A stretch of DNA of 5,678 bases from an uncultured bacterium. GTDB taxonomy: Bacteria > Bacteroidota > Bacteroidia > CAILMK01. The stretch is from positions 1 through 5,678 of the forward strand of contig CAILMK010000258.1 of assembly GCA_903835275.1 (NCBI GenBank), written 5' to 3'. The notes below the pieces were generated by a model. The model was not told the DNA's origin, did no database searches, and saw only the letters and a program-made list of their open reading frames with translations. The translations under genes were made by a program, and so were the position numbers. Of the stretch, positions 1 through 5,678 are shown piece after piece (positions within the stretch are counted from its first letter, which is position 1; each line of letters begins with the position of its first letter).

Positions 1-3000
1 ATAGTTGTTTGATAAATAATCAAGGTAATCCTATAACTGGGGTAAGCAAGGATTTTGACGGTCAGTCAAGAAACGCATCCACTCCGGACATCGGTGCTGA
101 TGAATTTACTCCTGCTGCCAATGATGCAGGTATAACTTCATTTGTAAGTCCAATACTTTGTTACTGCCCGGGCAGTAATAATATCAGTGTTGTCATGACA
201 AATTTTGGCACGAATACGCTTACAAAGGCGACTGTTAGCTGGACGGTTAACGGCACTGCACAAACACCATATAGCTGGACAGGAAGTATTACTTCAGGAA
301 GTTCCGCAACGGTTTCCATAGGATCATATAGTTTTTCATCAGGCTCATACAGTCTGAAAATATTCACTGCCGCACCTAACGGTGCTACAGACGGTGATAA
401 TTTCAATGACTCTATTGCAAAATCAAATCTTGGAGTTGGTATGTCCGGCACTTATAGCCTTGGAGGCATTTCGCCAAACTATAGCAGCTTTAATTCTGCT
501 GTAACCGCTGTTGCTACAACAGGCCTTTGCGGTGCGGTAACCTTTCAGGTTGCCAACGGTTCCTACCTGGAAAATGTACAGATCCCAACCTTACCTACTA
601 CATCAGTAAATACAGTAACCTTCCAGGGTAATACAACGGATAGTTCAAAGGTGGTTCTGCAATATTATCCAAGTGCTAATACTCCCGCTGAAGCCACGTA
701 TACTGTTGCTTTCAACGGAACCAATTGGGTGACATTTAAAAATATGGTGATTGCCCGTCAAAGTTCTTACAACGGATATTATTACACGGGTGGTATCATT
801 CTATTTGAAAATGGCGCAAGCAATAACACCGTCAAATCATGTTATGTAAAAGGAAATTCCTATTACAATTATCTGATGGGAGTTTATGATTACAATACTG
901 CTGATAGTGCAAATAGCTTTATTGGAAATTATCATACAAGAAGCGAATATGCTTTCTATTTATACGGTAGTAGCAGTTCCAATCCACAAAAGGGATGGAA
1001 CATAAGCGGGAACACTTTTGACAGTTCATATTATTATACAATCTATGCCTGGAACCATGACCATATTAAGATCACAAAAAATAAATTCAATCCTACCAAG
1101 CAGTATAATTACAATTACTATCCTGAAATACAACTTGGGTATTTGCAAAATACCGCGTATGATAACGCCGGGCAAATTAGCGGAAACTATATAAACACCT
1201 ATAGTACGGCAATACAGGATTATGCTTACAGCTGGATTTATGGCGGAGGCCAATACAACACCCAGATTGCAAATAATATGATTGTCCTGGAGGCCAATCC
1301 AAGTGATTATGCAATAGGTATCCAGGAATATTATGGCAAGAACAGGCAGATATATTATAACTCAATTAGTGTTTTGAATACAAATACGAGTTCGTATGGT
1401 ATGTATATTTACGATTACACAAACTCTACAAGTTACCTGCAGAACATCAAGAATAATATTCTGGCTAATACAGGTGGCGGTGATTGCATTTATTATACTC
1501 CTGCCTACGGCACATCTTATACTGCCAATATAGATTACAATGATTATTATTTTACAGGAACAAATATTGGTACTTTCAACGGAACAAATTATGCAACACT
1601 TGCAAACTGGCAAAGTGCAACAGGTAAGGATGCTCATTCCATTACTGCCAACCCAACTTTCGTAAGTTCTACAAACCTGCATGTAAGTTCCGCGGCATTG
1701 AATGCAGCAGCGACACCAATTGCAGGAATAACCAAGGACTATGACGGGGATACACGGAATTCAACCACTCCTGATATTGGTGCAGATGAATTTAATCCAC
1801 CTGCAGTAGATGCTGCAATTGCGTCTGTATTGAATCCGGGAGTTGGTTACTGCCTGGGTTCTACAACTGTAAAAACAGTACTAAGCAATAACGGGACAAC
1901 AGGCCTTACCAGCGCAACAATCAACTGGAGTGTGAACGGTGTTACTCAAACACCTTACTCATGGACAGGATCACTCTCCGGAGGCGCTACCGCTACCCTA
2001 TCCATAGGCACGTACAGCTTTACAAGTGGAACATATTCAATGCTGGTAAAAGTTGTAAGTCCTAACGGAACTACAGGTCCGGATGGCAATCCTACCAACG
2101 ATAGTATTTACAAGGCTTCCATGTCTCAGGGCATGAGCGGAAGCTACGTAATTGCACTGACGGGTACGTACGATTATAATTCATTTAGTAGTGCAGTTGC
2201 CGATGTTGTTGCAAGAGGACTTTGCGGTGCGGTTACATTTAATGTATCAAACGGTAGTTATTTCGAAAATGTTCAGATACCAAACATCGCAACATCATCT
2301 ACGAACACAGTTACATTCAAAGGAAACACATCCGATAGTTCAAAGGTTATCCTTCACAACTATCCAAGCAGCAGTACACCATTGGAAGCAACGTATACGC
2401 TTGCCATGAATGGAACAAAATGGGTTACATTTAAAAACATGACGATTTCCCGTGACAATTCCTACAACGGTTATTATTATACCGGAGGAATTATATTAAT
2501 GGAGAATGGCTCCAGCAATAATACTTTCAAATCATGTTACCTGATGAATAATGCAGTTTATCCATACCTGATGAGTGTAACAGATAATAACACGACGGAT
2601 AGTGCGAACAGCTTCATCGGAAATAGTTTCCGCCGCGGGCAGTACGCATTGTATTTAACAGGCAGCAGTGTAAGTAGTCCGCAAAGCGGTTGGGTGATCA
2701 GTAATAATAATTTCGACAGCGCGTATTACTATACTATCTACGCGTATTATCAGGACCACATTAAAATAACCGGTAATACTTTCAACCCGAACAAACAGTA
2801 TAATTATAGCTACTATCCGGAAATTTACATGGCGTACATGCAGAATACGGTTAATAATTATGCAGGAAGAATCAGTGGAAATTATTTCAATACCAAAAGT
2901 TCCGCCATCCAGGATTATGTATGGGGCTATTCATTTGGCGGAACACAATATCCTGTATTGATTGCAAACAACATGATTGTCCTGCAGCCAAATCCAAATG

Positions 3001-5678
3001 ATTATTCATACGGTATTTATTCCTACTATACACGTAATCGCGATGTGGTTTATAACAGTGTAAATGTATTGAACACGAATACAAATTCCTATGCCCTGTA
3101 TATGTATGATTACACATATACAAGCGGACAGACAATAAATATCAAGAATAATATCTGGGAAAACCAGAGCGGAGGATATTGCTCATATTATTACCAGGCA
3201 TATACTTCATCGTACGCTGCAAACATTGATTATAATGATTACTATTTCAATGCAAGTAGTTTTGCACAATACCAGGGATCAACATATTCCACCCTTTCAG
3301 GCTTGCAAAGCGGTTCGGGCAAGGATGCGCATTCACAAAACACAAATCCATCCTTTACTTCTTCCACCGATTTGCATATTCACTCTTCTGCATTGAATGG
3401 GGGAGCCACGCCTATTACAGGAGTAACAAAGGACTTTGACGGAGATACGCGCAATTCAACTACTCCTGATATTGGAGCAGATGAATTCACTCCTCCTTCA
3501 GTAGATGCTTCGGTTGCATCAATGATACCGTATATCAATTATTGTTCAACAACAAATAGTGTACAGGTAACCATTGCAAATACAGGTTCAACAACTCTCA
3601 CAAGTGCTACCATTAGCTGGACAGTGAATGGAACAGCACAAACTCCAAAGAGCTGGACCGGATCCATTTCTCCGGGAAGTTCCGCTACAGTTACTGCCGG
3701 AACGTATAGCTTCAGCAGCGGCACGTATTCCTTGCTTGTAAAAGTTGCAAATCCAAATGGTGTTGGTATAGATGGAAATCCATTGAATGATACCTTATAC
3801 AATGGTACCATTAATAAAGGTATGAGCGGAACTTATACCATTGCAACTTCCGGTTCACCTGATTACAGCAGTTTTGCAAATGCAATCACCGACCTGAATA
3901 CGAAAGGACTTTGCGGTGCAACTACATTCAATGTTTCTGATGCAACGTATACGGACCAACTAACTATTAATTCTATTTATAATGCTTCCGCAACGAATAC
4001 GGTTACATTCAAAGGCAACAATTCGGACAGTTCAAAAGTAGTGATTGCAGTGACAGCACCATCCTCTTCTGCTGCATTTTCACTGATGTTTAACGGGGCC
4101 AGTTATGTTATATTTGATAAGATCACACTCGAGCGGACTTCAGGATATTCAAATTATTACTGGATGCCTGATGTAGTCATTCTTCAAGGAGGATCTCATC
4201 ATATCACTTTAAAACGCGGACAAATACTTGGTAATTCTTATTACCCATATGCAGGTTATTTAGTAAACGCTACAAGTTCCTCTATAGATTCAGCGAATAC
4301 TATCTCCGGAAATTATCTTTCTACAAGCGCTTACGGAGTATCCTTCTATGGTGCAGGAACTTCTTCACTGGAAGGGAATAATGTTATAAAGGGAAATATT
4401 TTCAATAACATCTATTATTATCCTGTGATGCTGCAGTATGAAAATTACAGCAAGGTTACAGGAAATTATTTTGGCACTCTTTCCAATTCCGGATATTACC
4501 AGATTTATCGTTATTACGTGACCGATGGAAGCTGGATCAGTAAAAATAATTTCAATTGCTCAACGGGAGGATATGGCGTGTATGATAACAATTGTACATC
4601 TTCATCCACAGCTCCTTCGTACATTGCAAATAACATGTTTGCCATGGGAACAAATTCAAATTACGCGATAAATGAAAATTACGGTTCATACCTGAATATT
4701 TATGATAATACCGTATTGCAAACGAGCGGAGCAAGCAGTAGCTATTCAGTATATATTTATTCAGGCGGCAGCGGATATAATATCCAAGGCAACTCAATTG
4801 TAAACAGAAATGGCGGTGCGGCAGTATATTATTATAATTACGGCGGTTCTACATGGACGATCAATTACAACGACTATTATACTTCCGGAACTAATATCGG
4901 ATATTATAACGGCTCAGGTTATACAACGCTTTCCTCATGGAAATCCAGCTTAAGCCTGGATGCGAATTCCATCAATGCGAATCCTGCTTTTGTATCCAGT
5001 ACCGATCTTCATATCAGCAGCATTGCACCTTGCGGACTGAAAAACCAGGGTGTATCATTAACAGGAATTACTGATGATATTGATGGGGATACGCGTCCTT
5101 CAAAACCGGACATCGGAGCAGATCAATTAAACGGAAGCATACCAGGCGGACAATGGGTAGGCGGCGTTTCCACGGATTGGCTCACTTCAACCAACTGGTG
5201 TAACGGAAGCATTCCTGCAATAACCGACAATGTTTTGATCTCTGCCGGTGCTATTTATTATCCTGTGATTGGTTCTGCTTCAACAACGGGAACTGCTGAT
5301 TCAGTAAGTATTACTTCAGGTGGTTCTGTTACTATCAGTGGTGGTAAATTGACCATCCACGGAGAAATGAGTAACAATGGTACTTTATCAATGTCTGGTG
5401 GTGAACTTGTCACTGAATTTGTACCGGGGTCAACAACCATTCCTATAATTACAGGAACAGGTACTTTCTCATATACCGGAGGGGATATTAATTTTGCAGG
5501 AAGCGGAAATATTCTTTTACCTGTTCAGAATTATTGGGGCATTACTACATCAAATAGTGGCATCAGATATTTGACAGGAAATACAACTGTAAACGGAAAT
5601 CTTTTTGTAGAATCCGGAACAACTTTAAGTATTGGATCGAATACACTTACACTAAAAGGTGATTCTACCCATTCTTTC
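1..5678 (+). CDS. Giant secreted/surface repeat protein, internal fragment (Ig-like + beta-helix tandem units)
   Basis: One reading frame is open from base 3 to base 5678 (1892 codons, no stop), which in AT-leaning DNA is decisive for coding. Both ends are cut off by the window, so no start codon, signal peptide, ribosome binding site or stop can be given. The protein is rich in Asn, Ser, Thr, Gly and Tyr, poor in charge and without hydrophobic membrane segments, as expected for an extracellular beta-rich protein. Order: end of unit 0 (residues 1-35), unit 1 (36-597), unit 2 (598-1162), unit 3 (1163-1709), then a different C-terminal array (1710-1892). Such architecture is known from Bacteroidota surface proteins, commonly T9SS cargo; that export route is inferred, because the sorting domain would lie beyond the window. 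Likely function is adhesion or polysaccharide contact; no enzyme active site was recognised. No known gene symbol can be assigned. Confidence 0.95.
3..107 (+). repeat. C-terminal tail of a preceding repeat unit (unit 0)
   Basis: The first 35 residues match the end of the later units: the I-T-G-V-S-K-D-F-D-G stretch followed by T-P-D-I-G-A-D-E-F (residues 11-35). This shows that at least one more unit lies upstream. It differs from units 1 and 2 in having D-G-Q-S-R in place of D-G-D-T-R. It also has a cysteine at residue 2 followed by N-N-Q-G, a pattern otherwise seen only at the end of unit 3. The tail belongs to the PDIGA(D/Y)E type that closes many secreted parallel beta-helix domains. Confidence 0.85.
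120..437 (+). other. Ig-like/CARDB-like beta-sandwich domain, unit 1
   Basis: Residues 40-145. The fold is suggested by alternating hydrophobic strands: I-S-V-V-M-T-N-F-G, then A-T-V-S-W-T-V-N-G, then a P-Y-S-W-T-G turn, an S-I-G-S-Y-S-F edge and S-Y-S-L-K-I-F. An N-x-G turn after strand 1 and an S-W-x-V-N-G strand are typical of CARDB-type adhesion domains in bacterial surface proteins. A Cys-Tyr-Cys near its start (residues 53 and 55) includes the Y-C conserved in all three units. It closes with N-D-S-I (135-138), a possible O-glycosylation triplet. Assignment to CARDB rather than another Ig-like family is by pattern only. Confidence 0.6.
438..1526 (+). other. Right-handed parallel beta-helix domain, unit 1
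   Basis: Residues 146-508. It opens with G-M-S-G-T-Y and Y-S-S-F-N-S-A-V, then G-L-C-G-A-V-T-F (Cys 176), a lead-in common in Bacteroidota beta-helix proteins. The helix is visible as a repeated I-x-x-N-x-(I/F) motif with Asn at residues 309, 337, 360, 395, 425, 453 and 485, and a last one at 513 just inside the tail. The steps of 23-35 residues fit one coil each with variable loops. Tyr-rich segments (for example S-S-Y-Y-Y-T-I-Y, residues 341-348) suggest an aromatic face. Cys 280 and Cys 495 have counterparts in unit 2 but not in unit 3. The fold resembles pectate-lyase/NosD-type helices, but no catalytic Asp/Arg/Lys set was identified, so a binding role is more likely than lyase activity. 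Confidence 0.75.
1527..1793 (+). other. PDIGADE-type tail closing unit 1
   Basis: Residues 509-597. It begins N-I-D-Y-N-D-Y-Y, passes a G-K-D-A-H-S segment, an A-N-P-T-F-V-S-S-T-N-L-H-V segment and D-Y-D-G-D-T-R, and ends P-D-I-G-A-D-E-F. These elements (DYNDYY, NPxF, LH(V/I), DxDGDxR, PDIGADE) are the usual last coil and cap of secreted parallel beta-helix proteins. The acidic D-x-D-G-D-x-R cluster could bind calcium, which is inference. In place of the cysteine seen in the unit 0 and unit 3 tails it has A-A-L-N-A-A-A-T-P. Confidence 0.7.
1806..2129 (+). other. Ig-like/CARDB-like beta-sandwich domain, unit 2
   Basis: Residues 602-709. It carries the same strand plan as unit 1: G-Y-C-L-G-S (Cys 617), T-V-L-S-N-N-G, A-T-I-N-W-S-V-N-G, P-Y-S-W-T-G-S-L, L-S-I-G-T-Y-S-F and T-Y-S-M-L-V-K-V. 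It is 2 residues longer than the unit 1 domain, mainly around the P-D-G-N-P-T-N-D-S-I loop (residues 694-702). The N-D-S-I triplet site is retained at Asp 700. Family assignment is by pattern only. Confidence 0.6.
2130..3221 (+). other. Right-handed parallel beta-helix domain, unit 2
   Basis: Residues 710-1073. Lead-in G-M-S-G-S-Y and G-L-C-G-A-V-T-F (Cys 741), then I-x-x-N ladder asparagines at 874, 902, 925, 960, 990, 1018 and 1050, with the last at 1078 in the tail. Spacings are identical to unit 1 (28, 23, 35, 30, 28, 32, 28). Cysteines 845 (K-S-C-Y) and 1060 (G-Y-C-S-Y) are 215 residues apart, the same as in unit 1. The Tyr-rich strands are kept (A-Y-Y-Y-T-I-Y-A-Y-Y from residue 907). 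No catalytic motif was recognised; an adhesive or glycan-contact role is inferred. Confidence 0.75.
3222..3488 (+). other. PDIGADE-type tail closing unit 2
   Basis: Residues 1074-1162, 89 residues as in unit 1: N-I-D-Y-N-D-Y-Y, G-K-D-A-H-S, N-P-S-F, S-S-T-D-L-H-I, D-F-D-G-D-T-R and P-D-I-G-A-D-E-F. It has H-S-S-A-L-N-G-G-A-T-P before I-T-G-V, the no-cysteine variant shared with unit 1. Confidence 0.7.
3501..3818 (+). other. Ig-like/CARDB-like beta-sandwich domain, unit 3
   Basis: Residues 1167-1272. Strands V-Q-V-T-I-A-N-T-G, A-T-I-S-W-T-V-N-G, K-S-W-T-G-S-I, V-T-A-G-T-Y-S-F and T-Y-S-L-L-V-K-V match units 1 and 2. The Y-C (Cys 1181) is kept, and the triplet at the end is N-D-T-L (Asp 1263) instead of N-D-S-I. 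This domain stays closer to its partners than the helix that follows. Family assignment is by pattern only. Confidence 0.6.
3819..4856 (+). other. Right-handed parallel beta-helix domain, unit 3 (trimmed loops)
   Basis: Residues 1273-1618. Lead-in G-M-S-G-T-Y and G-L-C-G-A-T-T-F (Cys 1304). Ladder asparagines sit at 1437 (I-S-G-N), 1465 (I-K-G-N), 1488 (V-T-G-N), 1515 (I-S-K-N), 1544 (I-A-N-N), 1569 (I-Y-D-N) and 1597 (I-Q-G-N), with the last at 1623 in the tail. Steps are 28, 23, 27, 29, 25, 28 and 26, so the coil count matches the other units. The two helix cysteines of units 1 and 2 are absent (K-R-G-Q and G-A-A-V-Y at those places). Two others appear 12 residues apart at 1519 and 1531, which could form a local disulfide. 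Confidence 0.75.
4857..5129 (+). other. PDIGAD-type tail closing unit 3 (Cys variant)
   Basis: Residues 1619-1709. T-I-N-Y-N-D-Y-Y, N-P-A-F-V-S-S-T-D-L-H-I, then A-P-C-G-L-K-N-Q-G (Cys 1677), D-I-D-G-D-T-R and P-D-I-G-A-D-Q-L. The C-x-x-x-N-Q-G form matches the unit 0 tail and is the form I associate with stand-alone PDIGADE proteins; units 1 and 2 lack it. The G-K-D-A-H-S segment is replaced by S-L-D-A-N-S. Confidence 0.7.
5130..5276 (+). other. STDW/NWC module after the tandem array
   Basis: Residues 1710-1758. The motif W-V-G-G-V-S-T-D-W is followed by N-W-C-N-G-S-I-P (Cys 1733), D-N-V-L-I and Y-Y-P-V-I. A W-x-G-x-x-S-T-D-W ... N-W-x-x-G-x-x-P ... D-N-V-x-I ... P-x-I layout is recurrent in large Bacteroidota secreted proteins, where it opens a run of short beta-strand repeats. 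Its exact function is unknown to me. It marks the switch from the long tandem units to a different architecture. The words N-G-S-I-P occur twice here (residues 1710 and 1734), and both copies share the 11 bases aacggaagcat. Confidence 0.6.
5277..5678 (+). other. Short beta-strand repeat region, open at the window end
   Basis: Residues 1759-1892. Short strands of alternating hydrophobic and small polar residues are joined by Gly/Asn turns: S-V-S-I-T-S-G-G, S-V-T-I-S-G-G, K-L-T-I-H-G, T-L-S-M-S-G-G, then T-V-N-G-N-L-F-V-E-S-G, T-L-S-I-G-S and T-L-T-L-K-G. Strand-turn runs of this type follow STDW/NWC modules in Bacteroidota surface proteins and probably extend the beta-solenoid stalk. The run continues past the window, so neither length nor the expected C-terminal sorting domain can be seen. 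Confidence 0.6.

Larger units (their letters stand above)
108..1793 (+). repeat. Tandem unit 1 (562 residues)
   Basis: This is the first complete unit, residues 36-597, bounded by the D-E-F that ends unit 0 and by its own P-D-I-G-A-D-E-F. It contains an Ig-like domain, a GLCGA lead-in, a beta-helix and a tail. From the GLCGA cysteine (residue 176) to the final Phe (597) it has the same length as unit 2, and its landmark cysteines and ladder asparagines sit at identical offsets. The whole 3-residue length difference from unit 2 falls before that cysteine, in the Ig-like part. Over the first 105 residues after GLC, about three quarters are identical to unit 2 (counted by eye). Codons differ at many synonymous positions, so the duplication is not recent. 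Confidence 0.9.
1794..3488 (+). repeat. Tandem unit 2 (565 residues)
   Basis: Residues 598-1162, with the same domain order as unit 1. All landmarks from GLC onward sit exactly 565 residues after their unit 1 counterparts: Cys 741, 845 and 1060, and Asn 874, 902, 925, 960, 990, 1018, 1050 and 1078. The end of the unit is also close to unit 1 in DNA: the segment coding N-S-T-T-P-D-I-G-A-D-E-F differs at only a few third positions. Units 1 and 2 are the most similar pair in the window. Confidence 0.9.
3489..5129 (+). repeat. Tandem unit 3 (547 residues, divergent last unit)
   Basis: Residues 1163-1709. The Ig-like domain and lead-in are close to units 1 and 2, but the beta-helix sequence is clearly diverged and the unit is 18 residues shorter than unit 2. 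The distance from the GLC cysteine (1304) to the first clear ladder Asn (1437) is still 133 residues, the same as in units 1 and 2. The shortening comes only from later loops. It ends P-D-I-G-A-D-Q-L rather than PDIGADEF and is followed by an unrelated module, so it is the last of the tandem array. Confidence 0.9.

Noticed and set aside
1..40. AT-rich stretch at the left edge that could be read as a promoter
   Set aside because: It is in frame with and codes for the unit 0 tail (C-L-I-N-N-Q-G), so it is coding DNA; no -33/-7 Bacteroidota pair with a following start codon is present.
2191..2409. A 72-residue + strand reading frame starting at an ATG in another frame
   Set aside because: It lies wholly inside unit 2 in a different frame from the 1892-codon frame, has no recognisable domain, and is explained as a shadow of the GLCGA/beta-helix coding sequence.
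161..3811. Two minus strand reading frames (161-451 and 3539-3811) with similar proteins containing V-C-A-V-P and Q-L-x-V-A
   Set aside because: They look conserved only because both are antisense to the repeated Ig-like domain; the similarity follows from the + strand repeat.
1177..4797. Minus strand frames at 1177-1365, 2887-3135 and 4552-4797 sharing a G/W-Q-(S/T)-(Y/C)-(Y/C)-L-Q-(S/C) stretch
   Set aside because: Each is antisense to the beta-helix segment around the I-A-N-N-M ladder motif in units 1, 2 and 3, so the sharing is inherited from the + strand repeats.
438..4856. Possible pectate lyase or other polysaccharide-degrading activity of the beta-helix domains
   Set aside because: The fold alone does not show activity. 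I could not find a catalytic residue set conserved across the three units, and the conserved features are structural (Asn ladder, Cys, loops).
108..5129. Recent unequal crossing-over or assembly duplication
   Set aside because: The units differ at many synonymous positions and in protein sequence; long exact DNA repeats are absent, so the array is old and the copies are real.

Overview
The window is a slice from the inside of one very large gene. A single + strand frame, with its first full codon at base 3, runs to base 5678 without a stop: 1892 sense codons, open at both ends. Neither start nor stop lies in the window, and I see no RNA gene, mobile element, CRISPR array or convincing intergenic site. 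Residue numbers here count from the codon at base 3, so residue = base/3.

Layout: bases 3-107 are the last 35 residues of a repeat unit ('unit 0'). Three tandem units follow, of 562, 565 and 547 residues (108-1793, 1794-3488, 3489-5129). Each has the same order: an Ig-like/CARDB-like beta-sandwich of about 107 residues; a lead-in with a G-L-C-G-A motif; a right-handed parallel beta-helix with an asparagine ladder; and an 89-91 residue tail ending in P-D-I-G-A-D. After unit 3 the protein changes at 5130-5678 to a W-x-G-G-x-S-T-D-W ... N-W-C module followed by short Gly/Thr/Asn-rich beta-strand repeats.

Organism: this architecture (CARDB-like domain, beta-helix, PDIGADE tail, then a STDW/NWC module) is typical of giant secreted or cell-surface proteins of Bacteroidota, usually exported by the type IX secretion system (T9SS) and anchored by a C-terminal domain outside this window. 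The moderate, AT-leaning base composition (about 40% GC by eye) and the N/S/T/Y/G-rich, charge-poor protein fit. The phylum is inferred from architecture; no taxonomic marker is present. The likely role is adhesion or glycan contact at the surface; no catalytic residues could be identified.

The most informative patterns are in the comparison of the units. Units 1 and 2 align without net length change from the GLCGA cysteine to the unit end. Unit 3 keeps the same eight-step Asn ladder but has exactly 18 residues trimmed from the loops between steps. Unit 3 and the preceding unit 0 share a Cys-containing tail variant that units 1 and 2 lack. Bacteroidota-type O-glycosylation triplets recur at the same two places in all three units.
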